This document shows positions 15,917 through 23,045 of a stretch of 59,756 nucleotides of DNA, one piece after another. Each line of letters opens with the position of its first letter. Position 1 is the first letter of the stretch. The position numbers and the translations under genes were made by a program. The DNA lies in IMG/VR virus record IMGVR_UViG_3300029787_000037, positions 1 to 59,756 of that record. One strand, written 5' to 3'. This DNA is from a virus. The notes under the pieces are model-generated. The model was not told the DNA's origin and searched no databases. It was given only the letters and a program-made list of their open reading frames with translations.

Positions 15917-16038
15917 GTCTGGTCTCTTTCCCGTTCAGCGTTCACACAGGGCGCACATTTGAACACCCCGTCGATCTTCACAGTGGCGTTCATTACCCCA
16001 CAGTTTGAACAGCGGACGTTTGTCAAAACGATTGTCAT
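15913..16038 (-). CDS. 41-residue zinc-ribbon protein
   Basis: 41 residues with two Cys pairs, 'CSNCGVMN' and 'CAPCVN', 18 residues apart: a minimal treble-clef or zinc ribbon. ATG 16038 follows GGGAGATCAGAC, and its TGA overlaps the next ATG. Such ribbons usually bind nucleic acid or RNA polymerase; the partner is unknown. Confidence 0.6.
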   Translation of the reverse strand: MTIVLTNVRCSNCGVMNATVKIDGVFKCAPCVNAERERDQT

Positions 16039-16298
16039 GTCTGATCTCCCTTAAAAAGAAAGAGGGGAACAGGCACCTGAACAATACCTGTCCCCCCCTT
16101 TAGTTGGTTTCTTCCGCTAGTGTGATCCTTGACGGGAACGCTGGTAGGGGAAACGCGAAACCCATTAGCGTTCTGTAACCGATTTACCCTCAAGTCAGAG
16201 GGAGAACCACTGATGACAGCCCCTAGCAACGGGCTGGTGTGGGGGCGAGGTACACCCCCGTGAGGAGCCATGCGTAAGAACTCCCCAAAAAACATCAC
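16035..16298 (-). CDS. Doubtful small ORF, or an RNA element, after the helicase
   Basis: 87 residues with ATGA overlaps at both ends, so it is framed like its real neighbours. The sequence is odd: Pro-, Gly-, Ser- and Val-rich, few acidic residues, no predicted fold ('GGVPRPHTSPLLGAVISG'). Its last third coincides with a strong hairpin followed by T-rich DNA (16064-16095). It may be a genuine coupled gene, or the stretch may act as a structured RNA whose open frame is accidental. Confidence 0.4.
   Translation of the reverse strand: MMFFGEFLRMAPHGGVPRPHTSPLLGAVISGSPSDLRVNRLQNANGFRVSPTSVPVKDHTSGRNQLKGGTGIVQVPVPLFLFKGDQT
16052..16099 (-). terminator. Hairpin with T-rich tail, leftward
   Basis: On the minus strand GGGGACAGG pairs with CCTGTTCCCC over a 13-base loop, followed by CTCTTTCTTTTT. 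This looks like an intrinsic terminator or attenuator after the helicase. It falls just 5' of the zinc-ribbon gene and its ribosome-binding site, so read-through may set expression of the small genes below. Confidence 0.5.
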
Positions 16299-17656
16299 GC
16301 CACCTCATTTACTAAGGTTGCGCGGGTCTGCTTGAACAGTTCGCCAAACAGATTTTCATTCGGGTCAATAACACCATCGATGACACGGTTCGCCATGCAG
16401 TACTTGCTGATGAGCAAACGAAATAGCTTTTCGTCATAGGTGTCTTCGGCCACTAAATAGTAGATGTTCGCACCGCCCGTCATGCCAGCGCGGTGGATGC
16501 GATCTTCGGCTTGAAGCATCTGCATTGGAGAGAAGTCCATCTCCACGAACATCAGTTGCTCGGCAAATTGAAGATTAAGCCCCATGCCACCCGCACCTAT
16601 CGTCGTGATGAGCGTGTTGGTTCCACGGTCCTGTTCAAACTGCCGCACAATATTGTCACGTTTGGTTTGTGTGGTTTCGCCAGTGAATAAAACAGACTGG
16701 CCTTTACCGTTAAGGTGGATGCGTTTTGCGACCTCAACATGCGTGGTAAAGATCACCAGCTTTTCGTCACGCCGTGTCAGCCGCCAGTCATCACGCCACC
16801 GAATTGCAGCGTCTGCCTTCTGAAGGCCAACGTCTAAAGTCTCCTCATGCCAGTCGAGGTAATCTTTTGGCGCAACTTTGACGGGGACTTTGGTGCGGAT
16901 TTTTTCGGGCAAATCCATGCAGTCGGATTTGTGAACCCGATGCATTATAGACTTTGTCAACGAGGATAGTTCGTCTGCATGACTGAGGCCGTCAGCTAAA
17001 TACCCAAAAGGTCCTTGCCGTCCGTTACAGAAGCGGCGGGTGAACCGCCACCAATCGTCAAATTTGTCGGGGTTAGCGATCCGAAGCTGAGTGAATAAAT
17101 CCACAGGCCGATTAATAATGGGAGTGCCAGATAACATAAGAACAAAAGGGATCGTCCGAACAATCGCCTCAACGTCCTTGGTCCTCGCCGCCTTGTGGTT
17201 CTTGATGAAAGTGCTTTCGTCACAAACAGCAAATTCAAATTTATAGGGTAGGCTCTTGATAGCCGTTTTGAATTTTGCAGTTCTTGCGTAAGAGCAAATG
17301 ACGAGGGTTTCGGTGGGATCTGAAGCATCAATAGTATCCTTGAAGATTTGAATGGTGCGATCTGGCAAAGCCTTCTCTAACTCACGCTTGTGTTGCAGCA
17401 TGATTGAGGCGGGGCAAAAGACGACCACCGGACCAGCGTTAATCGCATGAATAATAAGAGCGGCCCCGATTGTCTTTCCCGCGCCCATCTCCCAACCCAG
17501 CATCATGCGCCCGTCTGAGCTTATGAAGTCAGCGGCGGCATCTATTTGGTGGTCGAAGGGAGTGATGGGAAAATCATCAGGCCAGTCTTTGCGTACACGG
17601 GTACTGAGGATCTGACGATTGTAGTCACGGATAAGAGAGAACGCTGTCTGTTGCAT
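16295..17656 (-). CDS. SF2 helicase, Snf2-like
   Basis: 453 residues. Motif I 'GWEMGAGKTIGAAL' lies near residue 52, Ia 'VVFCPASIM', II 'FAVCDESTFIKN' (DEST box), III 'LMLSGTPIINRP', then the second RecA lobe with 'LVIFTTHVEVAKRI', 'TTIGAGGMGLNLQFAEQLMFVEMDFSP' (motif V) and 'QAEDRIHRAGM' (motif VI, Q..R..R). This is the Snf2/ERCC3-like arrangement of phage ATP-dependent DNA translocases used in replication or recombination. Its leader carries three GACA units next to the start. Confidence 0.92.
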   Translation of the reverse strand: MQQTAFSLIRDYNRQILSTRVRKDWPDDFPITPFDHQIDAAADFISSDGRMMLGWEMGAGKTIGAALIIHAINAGPVVVFCPASIMLQHKRELEKALPDRTIQIFKDTIDASDPTETLVICSYARTAKFKTAIKSLPYKFEFAVCDESTFIKNHKAARTKDVEAIVRTIPFVLMLSGTPIINRPVDLFTQLRIANPDKFDDWWRFTRRFCNGRQGPFGYLADGLSHADELSSLTKSIMHRVHKSDCMDLPEKIRTKVPVKVAPKDYLDWHEETLDVGLQKADAAIRWRDDWRLTRRDEKLVIFTTHVEVAKRIHLNGKGQSVLFTGETTQTKRDNIVRQFEQDRGTNTLITTIGAGGMGLNLQFAEQLMFVEMDFSPMQMLQAEDRIHRAGMTGGANIYYLVAEDTYDEKLFRLLISKYCMANRVIDGVIDPNENLFGELFKQTRATLVNEVA

Positions 17657-17935
17657 GATTTGCCTGTCTGTCTGTCTTGCTCAAAAAAAGTCTGATCTAA
17701 ATATAATCGCGTCAGACAATTATGCAATAGTAAAACATGCAAAAAAGACGAGGACCGCTAAAAAAATAGCGGCCCCCGAAGGATGACAGACTACAGGATG
17801 TGGTAGGTCAGGGAGGTGAACCTAGCCACAATGGGGATTATAACACCACATCTTGTGGTTAGCCAGACAAATTGAAAAATGTTTTCGATTGAATTATATT
17901 AGTCAGGCTTTCATTAAATGATAGGTGACAGACAG
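17657..17935. promoter_or_regulatory. Divergent promoter region between helicase and primase operons
   Basis: About 280 bases with no convincing gene. It holds (GACA)3 beside the helicase start (17664-17677), a CCGCTA / TAGCGG hairpin with an A6 loop (about 17756-17775; its minus strand is followed by CTTTTTT, so an attenuator is possible), a small palindrome ACCACA-TCT-TGTGGT near 17846-17862, and (GACA)2 just before the primase ATG at 17936. Leftward and rightward replication operons diverge from here. Confidence 0.55.
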
Positions 17936-18805
17936 ATGGACAACAATTTAATAACCACTTTCCTCACGGAAATTTATAGACACCAGACAGACGGTAAGCT
18001 GGTGTTCCACGCATTTAAACAAGACAAGGCGTCTAGCTTCTCCGCTGATATGAGTGACGACTTCTTCTCTTGGATCGAACAACATGAGAATGACGGATAC
18101 GGAATTCATGTACGGCAAGCCCGTATGAAAAACGGAAGCTACAGTGCAACCAAACGAGATGTCTGCCAGATCACGCATCTATGGATCGACATTGACAAAG
18201 CGAGAGACGAGATCAATTTCGTTGAGAGTGGGGATGACCCGATCCCCGATCCCACCTTTGTGGTGGATAGTGGCAAGGGCGTTCATATGTACTGGCGTCT
18301 CACGGAACCCGCGACAGACTTCCGGTTGTTTGAAGTCGAGGAGGTCAACAAAAAGCTGGCCTCTTATTTCGATGGCGATCCCGCGCCCACACATATCGCA
18401 AGCACTCTCCGATTGGTTGGAACTTTAAACCACAAATACGACCCCCCTCGTATGTGTAAAATTTTGCGCCATAACGAGGGTGCCGAGGTGTCCTTGGGCT
18501 ATATGGCAGACTGGTTGAAGCGGAACGAAAACCCCGTGGAAGCGTTTGCTGACAGGCTGCTGGGGAACATCAAACCCCAGACAGATTGGCAAGCAGTGCT
18601 CGACAACTTGGCAGTTGAGGGACCCTCGAATGAGTTTGGTGGTCGCAACAACTGCGTCACCAAGTTAGCAGGGTGGTGGGCCAGACAAGGTATCGAACCC
18701 GAGGTTCAGATTAAGACACTTGTTCACCACGGATGTACGCTGCCGATGTGGGAGATGCACTCCATTGTAAATCGCATGTACCAGAGGGAGCTTGAAGATG
18801 CCTGA
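17936..18805 (+). CDS. Primase-polymerase (AEP-like) domain protein
   Basis: 289 residues from ATG 17936, which has AGGTG upstream; ATG 17918 would add six residues. 'HLWIDIDKARDE' near residue 80 supplies the metal-binding D-x-D. 'FVVDSGKGVHMYWRL' near 112 and 'STLRLVGTLNHKYDPPR' near 158 complete the archaeo-eukaryotic primase fold seen in RepB- and P4-type phage primases. The C-terminal part ('NNCVTKLAGWWARQGIEPE') is the helical PriCT-like region. It overlaps the SF3 helicase by eight bases, so the two act together as a split primase-helicase. Confidence 0.85.
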   Translation: MDNNLITTFLTEIYRHQTDGKLVFHAFKQDKASSFSADMSDDFFSWIEQHENDGYGIHVRQARMKNGSYSATKRDVCQITHLWIDIDKARDEINFVESGDDPIPDPTFVVDSGKGVHMYWRLTEPATDFRLFEVEEVNKKLASYFDGDPAPTHIASTLRLVGTLNHKYDPPRMCKILRHNEGAEVSLGYMADWLKRNENPVEAFADRLLGNIKPQTDWQAVLDNLAVEGPSNEFGGRNNCVTKLAGWWARQGIEPEVQIKTLVHHGCTLPMWEMHSIVNRMYQRELEDA

Positions 18806-20330
18806 AGGTTTAGCACCACTGCCACCACTCACAGCGACAGACAGAGTTCGATCTTATGTCACGGCTCAAGTCCAGAGCGGTAAATCACCGTCAGTCATTG
18901 CAATCCTGGGAGATGTCGTCGAATCAATCGTTGACGATGACATCAGAAAAAGCGGTGAAGACATCATGCATACGGAAGACACTTGGTATGCCTACCAGTC
19001 TCGCGGCATCTGGGTTTCAAGAGACCCAGTCTGGATAAAGACAATCATCGACAAGTGGCATCGTCAGACTGTGTTGCGTGTTCCAAGCAAGACGGTTCGC
19101 GGTGAGATCCTTGAAGCCATAATGATGTACGTCCATGAGGAAGACATTGATTGGGCGAACTGTGGCAACGTCATTATCTCTGCCAACAATCAGGCTTACG
19201 ATCTGGAACAAGACAAGACTGTCACGGTTAAGAAGAGTTGGTATCTGCGAGAGGACAACCTTCTGGCTGTAGAGTATGACGCCACCAAGACTGACACCCC
19301 GATATGGGATCAGACTGTGTCCACCATCATGCAACATATCCCCGATACAGAGAGGGCCGATGTTATTACGCTTCTTGAGGAGTGGATGGGTTCAACACTT
19401 TTGCGCCATAACAAGCCAAGAGCGTTGTCCAAGTGTCTGTTCCTTTATGGTGAGCGGCGCACGGGTAAGTCCACGATCCTTGATATCCCGAGACAAATCT
19501 TCGGGGAGAGTAGGGCAACAGCAGTGGGCCTGGGCGAGACAGATGGTTTCGGATCGATGGCCCTTTTGTCTAAGGCTGTCTGGTTGTCTGACGAGATTGC
19601 TGTGGGTTCGGTGATGAATGACAGCGTGATGAAGCGGGTCATAACAAACGAGCCAATCAGTATTAAGGTTAAGATGAAGAACCCGATAGAGATCAGATTG
19701 AACATGACTGTCGGGATGGCGGGGAACAGCTTGCCCACAATCAAGGACACCAGTGATGCGGTCTATGACCGGATGCTGTTTGTGCCTTGTGATACGGTGA
19801 TCACCAACCAACAGGATGACCCCGCGCTGAGGGACAAACTGTTGGCGGAACTTCCCGCGATCCTGAACCGTCTTATTCAAAGTCTGCAAAATGCCAGACA
19901 AAGAGGGTTCTTTCAGATCCCAGATTGTCTGGTTCGCAAGGCAGACGAGATTAAGACTGAACAAGACCCGATCCGAGTTTTCTTGGAGCAAGCGTTCAGC
20001 TTGGTAAACATTTCTTGTGGCGTTGAGAACCCAGACATACAGACAGCCTATAAGGGTTTTTTGTCTAAGACCGATGGGGAAGAGACAGCCAGACATACCC
20101 GAGTAAATCCGACGCATCTCAGTCGGAGGATATCGGAGGTGTTCCCAAACACGGTGACTGGCAAAACGAAATCTGGTACAGTACGGGCAAAGTACGGTAT
20201 CCATTTTACGGACCAAGGTAAGGCGTGGTTGGATGCTGGCTGGAACCTAGAAGATAATTTCTATAAGACAGATCAGGTCAGGCTCAGGTCGGCTAACATT
20301 GGGCCAACCTTAACCACCGTCGAGAAGTAG
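18798..20330 (+). CDS. SF3 replicative helicase, D5/P4-primase C-terminal type
   Basis: 510 residues from ATG 18798, which sits inside the end of the primase gene; a TTG six bases earlier is less likely. A D5_N-like region (residues about 50-190) precedes the helicase core: Walker A 'LFLYGERRTGKSTILD' near 216, Walker B 'LLSKAVWLSDEI' near 257, and motif C with 'MAGNSLPTIKDTSDAVYDRMLFV' near 318. The C-terminus is a winged-helix-like tail. It should unwind the fork as a ring with the adjacent primase. Confidence 0.92.
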   Translation: MPEGLAPLPPLTATDRVRSYVTAQVQSGKSPSVIAILGDVVESIVDDDIRKSGEDIMHTEDTWYAYQSRGIWVSRDPVWIKTIIDKWHRQTVLRVPSKTVRGEILEAIMMYVHEEDIDWANCGNVIISANNQAYDLEQDKTVTVKKSWYLREDNLLAVEYDATKTDTPIWDQTVSTIMQHIPDTERADVITLLEEWMGSTLLRHNKPRALSKCLFLYGERRTGKSTILDIPRQIFGESRATAVGLGETDGFGSMALLSKAVWLSDEIAVGSVMNDSVMKRVITNEPISIKVKMKNPIEIRLNMTVGMAGNSLPTIKDTSDAVYDRMLFVPCDTVITNQQDDPALRDKLLAELPAILNRLIQSLQNARQRGFFQIPDCLVRKADEIKTEQDPIRVFLEQAFSLVNISCGVENPDIQTAYKGFLSKTDGEETARHTRVNPTHLSRRISEVFPNTVTGKTKSGTVRAKYGIHFTDQGKAWLDAGWNLEDNFYKTDQVRLRSANIGPTLTTVEK

Positions 20331-20357
20331 GGGGGTCCACTATAGAAAGGTCACCCT

Positions 20358-20495
20358 ATGCACCGTCTTCGCTTCAGACTTTGGCTCCGACTAATGCGGT
20401 TCTTCGGCGCATTGCATCAGACCTGTTGGCATCGACATGAAAAAGCACTCAGGAAAATGCGGGTTGCGGAAAGGCTCACCCCAAGGAAAACGTAA
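20358..20495 (+). CDS. Small Arg/Trp-rich ORF
   Basis: 45 residues, strongly basic and amphipathic ('MHRLRFRLWLRLMRFFGAL', then 'HEKALRKMRVAERLTPRKT'), with an AAAGG site nine bases upstream. Its last 59 bases overlap the next ORF in another frame. It follows the SF3 helicase by 27 bases. It could be a real membrane- or RNA-interacting microprotein, or a leader for the next ORF. Confidence 0.4.
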   Translation: MHRLRFRLWLRLMRFFGALHQTCWHRHEKALRKMRVAERLTPRKT

Positions 20496-20613
20496 CGCTT
20501 TCGCGGCGGCACTAGCTAACCCGCTATTCAAACAGAAAGTTATCCCAAATAAAAAGCGGGAGGAGAGGGTTAAGCGGCCTTCTCGCTCCGCGCTAAAATT
20601 AATGTGTCCTTAA
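20437..20613 (+). CDS. ArfA-like small basic ORF (possible ribosome-rescue factor)
   Basis: 58 residues, basic. 'RNAFAAALANPLFKQKVIPNKK' resembles the core of ArfA, where an alpha-helical start is followed by '(N/D)PLFRxRV' and 'KKGKG'; here the last part reads KKREERVKR. ArfA recruits release factor RF2 to ribosomes stalled on non-stop mRNA. The coding DNA after this core forms a long hairpin (20555-20594), as in arfA, where the hairpin truncates the message. The match is short, so this is a candidate only. Confidence 0.4.
   Translation: MKKHSGKCGLRKGSPQGKRNAFAAALANPLFKQKVIPNKKREERVKRPSRSALKLMCP
20554..20595 (-). terminator. Long hairpin, leftward intrinsic terminator
   Basis: The arms 20555-20568 and 20578-20594 pair over most of their length with three single-base bulges and a nine-base loop. 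On the minus strand the 3' arm is followed by CTTTTTATTT, a good terminator for the leftward genes at 20570-21524. On the plus strand the same hairpin lies within the ArfA-like ORF and lacks a T-run. Confidence 0.65.
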
Positions 20614-20734
20614 CACATTCACAGATCTTGTCTGGGTCATCCCCAACGGGGAAATCTGTAAAGCCTAGGTTCCCACACTTGTCGCAAAACATCTGGAAGC
20701 TATCGTTTTTATTTATGTCGTCTGTCAACTTCAT
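20570..20734 (-). CDS. 54-residue zinc-ribbon protein
   Basis: 54 residues. 'FCDKCGNLGF' and 'KICECVKDTL' supply four metal-binding cysteines. It is otherwise acidic. The ribosome-binding site is poor. It sits 70 bases downstream of the winged-helix regulator and ends inside the terminator hairpin. It is opposite the ArfA-like ORF, and the two cannot both be highly constrained in the 44-base overlap. The function is unknown; nucleic-acid or polymerase binding is typical for such ribbons. Confidence 0.5.
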   Translation of the reverse strand: MKLTDDINKNDSFQMFCDKCGNLGFTDFPVGDDPDKICECVKDTLILARSEKAA

Positions 20735-20804
20735 AAATTAAATGTATCACGGCTTTCAGAATAGTTGAGTGTGTTAATTACCACTTAGCTTTAGTAGCTT
20801 TTAC

Positions 20805-21524
20805 CTACACATCTCTGCGACCATTAATACCATCATTAAAAATATGCTGGTTACGGGAAACATTAACGTCATCGATGTCAGCCAGATCAAGTATGCCGCC
20901 AGGGGGATTAAAGATGTCCCAGAACCTACCGTTCAAGACGCTGTTTAGGTAAGTATCAGTTGGACTACCTTCACTTGCGTAGTTCGGCATCTTTAAAAGA
21001 TGGGCATCGCGGATAGCATAAAGATTGATGAAAAATATATAACACAAGTGACGGTACAACCGACTTTGTGGTATTGCCGCCACTGCCATGCTGGCATCCA
21101 GCTTATACTTTATGCATTCCTCAGACAGGTAATTGTCTGGTGTACAGAGGCCCAGTTCCCGCGCTTCCTTGAGGACCTTGGTGATGTGCGCTCGGTCAAC
21201 ATCGATCTCACGGGACATCTGCGCGATATTAATTGGGTCTCCCTGGTATTCGGCAATGAAGAGATAATGCCAAATAGATTTGATGCTTTCTGTTCGACGC
21301 CAAAAGCTGGAGACAATGTCCTTACGGCGAGGGTTCTGGTTGCGTAGACGCCGTAGCTCTAGCTCCATCCGCGCCCAGGCTACCGATATCTTTATGATCT
21401 GGCGTCGGCCCCAACTGGTATCAGCCGCCAGAGTGCTCACTTGAAGGTCTTCAAAATGTTGAGCAGTCTCTAGTTCTGTTACAGTGTTCGGCCAAAAGTC
21501 TCGTAAATATCCCTTCTTAGACAT
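20805..21524 (-). CDS. Winged-helix DNA-binding regulator or replication initiator
   Basis: 239 residues. The first 90 are helical with many basic and aromatic residues. Residues about 92-126, 'PINIAQMSREIDVDRAHITKVLKEARELGLC', have the spacing of a MarR/IclR-type winged helix-turn-helix. The rest is hydrophobic-aromatic ('LCYIFFINLYAI') and unrecognised. The start has GGAGAACAGACTATG and a (GACA)2 leader. Two identical-architecture operators (21555 and 21599) and an iteron region lie right upstream, so it may repress its own promoter, act as lysogeny regulator, or initiate replication. Confidence 0.65.
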   Translation of the reverse strand: MSKKGYLRDFWPNTVTELETAQHFEDLQVSTLAADTSWGRRQIIKISVAWARMELELRRLRNQNPRRKDIVSSFWRRTESIKSIWHYLFIAEYQGDPINIAQMSREIDVDRAHITKVLKEARELGLCTPDNYLSEECIKYKLDASMAVAAIPQSRLYRHLCYIFFINLYAIRDAHLLKMPNYASEGSPTDTYLNSVLNGRFWDIFNPPGGILDLADIDDVNVSRNQHIFNDGINGRRDV

Positions 21525-21540
21525 AGTCTGTTCTCCTGTT

Positions 21541-21550
21541 TCTGTCTGTC
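21541..21550 (-). promoter_or_regulatory. (GACA)2 leader of the regulator gene
   Basis: A short GACAGACAG block 17 to 26 bases upstream of the regulator ATG, directly abutting the first TGTAG-N7-CTACA operator. It belongs to the leader family described for other early genes. Confidence 0.45.
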
Positions 21551-21554
21551 ATAC

Positions 21555-21571
21555 TGTAGTCTGAGCCTACA
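21555..21571. promoter_or_regulatory. Operator copy 1, TGTAG-N7-CTACA
   Basis: A 17-base inverted repeat with perfect five-base arms and the interior TCTGAGC. It lies 31 bases upstream of the regulator start codon, where a repressor would block the leftward promoter. Confidence 0.65.
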
Positions 21572-21598
21572 TTAATAAAGAACATTTATAGAACTTAT

Positions 21599-21615
21599 TG
21601 TAGTGTGAGGCTACA
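21599..21615. promoter_or_regulatory. Operator copy 2, TGTAG-N7-CTACA
   Basis: Second copy with interior TGTGAGG, centred 44 bases from the first, that is about four helical turns. Matching arms plus a shared interior (GTAGTnTGAGnCTAC) argue for one dimeric protein binding both sites on the same DNA face. Confidence 0.65.
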
Positions 21616-21860
21616 CTTTTTTAACTTAACGCAAAATAATTATTAGGTGTTGTCTGTGGAAAAGGCAAGGGCTTGTACAATTTAGGTGTGTGTAAACAAG
21701 TTTTACCGTCACCAGCGTCACCGTGCGTCACCGAATAAGTGATTGTAAACCAGGGAAAAATGACGGCGGTGACGGTAAGGACGCTAATTTCTTCATTAGA
21801 TGTTTATAGAGTAATAGTTAGAAGGGATGTCGGGATTTAGCGTCACTTGCGTCCTTGGTG
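21616..21860. other. Candidate replication origin (iterons, DnaA-box-like site, AT-rich tract)
   Basis: Non-coding DNA between the operators and the RuvC-like gene. An A/T-rich tract (21617-21645) is followed by TTTTCCACA on the minus strand (21655-21663), close to a DnaA box. Then come GTCACC at 21708, 21717 and 21727, inverted GGTGAC at 21768, and related CGTCAC/GCGTCC words at 21841-21854. A TTGTACAA palindrome is at 21673. AT-rich DNA, a DnaA-like box and iterons together are the usual parts of a theta origin. Operator DNA is the alternative. Confidence 0.5.
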
Positions 21861-21968
21861 TCCGTGTTGTTTGCCTACAGATTTACGGACTTTGTCTGTG
21901 TAGACAAGCTACACATACTATTCCATGTGACCTTGTCTGATCGCGCATTTCTGTTGTATATTAGGCAG

Positions 21969-22448
21969 ATGGCAGACGATCTCAAAACCATCGTCGCCGT
22001 TGACCTCGGCACCAAGTCTGGGATTGCTTGGTCTACGGGTGACGATATTGAAACCACTGCATTTGATTTTTCTAAGGTGCGTCAGATGGGGGCTGGGATG
22101 CGTCCCCTTATGCTCAGACAAGAATTACTTACCTTGTTTGAGAGGTTATCTCCCATTGACCAAGTGGTGTTTGAAAATGTGGAGAGACACAGTGCCACCT
22201 ACGCAGCCCAGATCTTCGGTGAACTTCGCGGTTGTCTGATGTCTGTCTGTGAAGAGATGGACATCCCGTATCGGGGTTTGTCTGTGACGCGGATCAAGAA
22301 GCATGTCACTGGCTCTGGCATCTGTAAAAAGGATGTCACCCGTGAAGCGATAGCCAAACTCTGGCCCCACATTCCTGTTTCCGATCTGACTGAGGATGAA
22401 GTGGACGCACTCAGTATTCTAAAGTGTGCTCTAGACAAGGTGATTTGA
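21969..22448 (+). CDS. RuvC-like Holliday-junction resolvase
   Basis: 159 residues from ATG 21969. 'VAVDLGTKSGIAW' near residue 10 holds the first catalytic Asp, 'QVVFENVERH' near 64 the Glu, and 'KKDVTREAIAKLWP' with 'LTEDEVDALSILKCAL' near 145 the two C-terminal acidic residues. This is the RNase H-fold RuvC/poxvirus-type resolvase that cuts branched DNA before packaging. The open frame extends 38 codons further upstream, but that region is AT-rich and without similarity. It ends at the start of the next gene, so the two are coupled. Confidence 0.88.
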   Translation: MADDLKTIVAVDLGTKSGIAWSTGDDIETTAFDFSKVRQMGAGMRPLMLRQELLTLFERLSPIDQVVFENVERHSATYAAQIFGELRGCLMSVCEEMDIPYRGLSVTRIKKHVTGSGICKKDVTREAIAKLWPHIPVSDLTEDEVDALSILKCALDKVI

Positions 22449-22715
22449 ATGTCTGATGACCAACCCGATGATGATAATGTAATCCAGTTTCCTCTATCTA
22501 GCTTGCTAGACAAAAGGTTTGTCTTGGGGTGTCCGCATTGTGAGGAGACACGTTGGCATATCCTCCTACCCGAAAGTGAGATCAGGTTTTCTTCGGATTT
22601 GTCTGACGATTTGTCTGATGAAGGCCTCACATTCCAGGCAACACCCGCACCTGAAGTGCTGGAGTGCTCGGGCTGTGGGTTCCGAATTGAGATGGAAGAC
22701 CCAGTCACACACTGA
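22449..22715 (+). CDS. Zinc-ribbon protein downstream of the RuvC-like gene
   Basis: 88 residues. 'LGCPHCEETRWHILLP' and, 40 residues later, 'LECSGCGFRIEME' give four cysteines. The stretch between is acidic and Ser-rich ('SSDLSDDLSDEG'), encoded with repeated TTGTCTGA words. The start directly abuts the resolvase stop. A DNA- or polymerase-binding accessory role is likely for a ribbon of this type, but the partner is not visible. Confidence 0.65.
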   Translation: MSDDQPDDDNVIQFPLSSLLDKRFVLGCPHCEETRWHILLPESEIRFSSDLSDDLSDEGLTFQATPAPEVLECSGCGFRIEMEDPVTH

Positions 22716-22717
22716 CC

Positions 22718-22752
22718 ACATCCGACATCCGACATCCGACATCCGACATCCC
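22718..22752. repeat. Tandem repeat, 7-base unit ACATCCG x5
   Basis: Five head-to-tail copies (the last ending CCC) beginning three bases after a stop codon. Slippage-type array; no coding role. Confidence 0.85.
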
Positions 22753-22770
22753 TCCTAGATAAACTTAATC

Positions 22771-22810
22771 CCAGACAAAAATTTGTCTGGCTTGTCTGGC
22801 TTGTCTGGGA
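22771..22810. promoter_or_regulatory. CCAGACAAA palindrome plus TTGTCTGG direct repeats
   Basis: A near-perfect 20-base palindrome, CCAGACAAA / TTTGTCTGG around AA (22771-22790), followed by two more copies of CTTGTCTGG. It is the clearest example of the motif found in many spacers of this genome. The site lies between a rightward gene end and a terminator, so it is not an obvious promoter operator. Confidence 0.6.
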
Positions 22811-22862
22811 TTTCGAGAACGCACCTGGTGCTGCGGCAGACGACACCAGGCGGAATTTCTTA

Positions 22863-22896
22863 CAAAAAAAGCGGCCCGAAAGCCGCCTTTTTCTTC
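22863..22896. terminator. Bidirectional intrinsic terminator
   Basis: A GCGGC / GCCGC stem with loop CCGAAA, flanked by seven A on the left and CTTTTTCTTC on the right. It can stop rightward transcripts from the RuvC-like operon and leftward ones from the large GC-rich module, which converge here. Confidence 0.85.
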
Positions 22897-22913
22897 GTTA
22901 ATTTTTGATACCG

Positions 22914-23045
22914 CTACGGGCCATCACCCCGCATTTCTATTTGCTGTTCCACAAAGTCCTTAGCTTCAGCTTCGGACATGCCCTTGTCTAGGGCCTCTTG
23001 AAACCAGTCTTCTAACTGGCCTTGATAGACAGATGGTAAACTCAT
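22914..23045 (-). CDS. 43-residue acidic helical protein
   Basis: 43 residues: 'MSLPSVYQGQLEDWFQEALDKGMSEAEAKDFVEQQIEMRGDGP'-type composition (split here as an N-terminal WFQEAL helix, then SEAEAKDFVEQQIE). The start shares one base with the stop upstream (TAATG). It is the last gene of the leftward GC-rich module before the terminator. No function is recognised. Confidence 0.55.
   Translation of the reverse strand: MSLPSVYQGQLEDWFQEALDKGMSEAEAKDFVEQQIEMRGDGP

Noticed and set aside
19392-20216. A 274-residue antisense frame opposite the SF3 helicase
   Set aside because: Shadow of a strongly supported helicase; no similarity, and composition is unlike a real protein.
17657-22450. Single-subunit phage RNA polymerase
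   Set aside because: No frame in the early region or elsewhere shows its motifs; host-type promoters are present instead.
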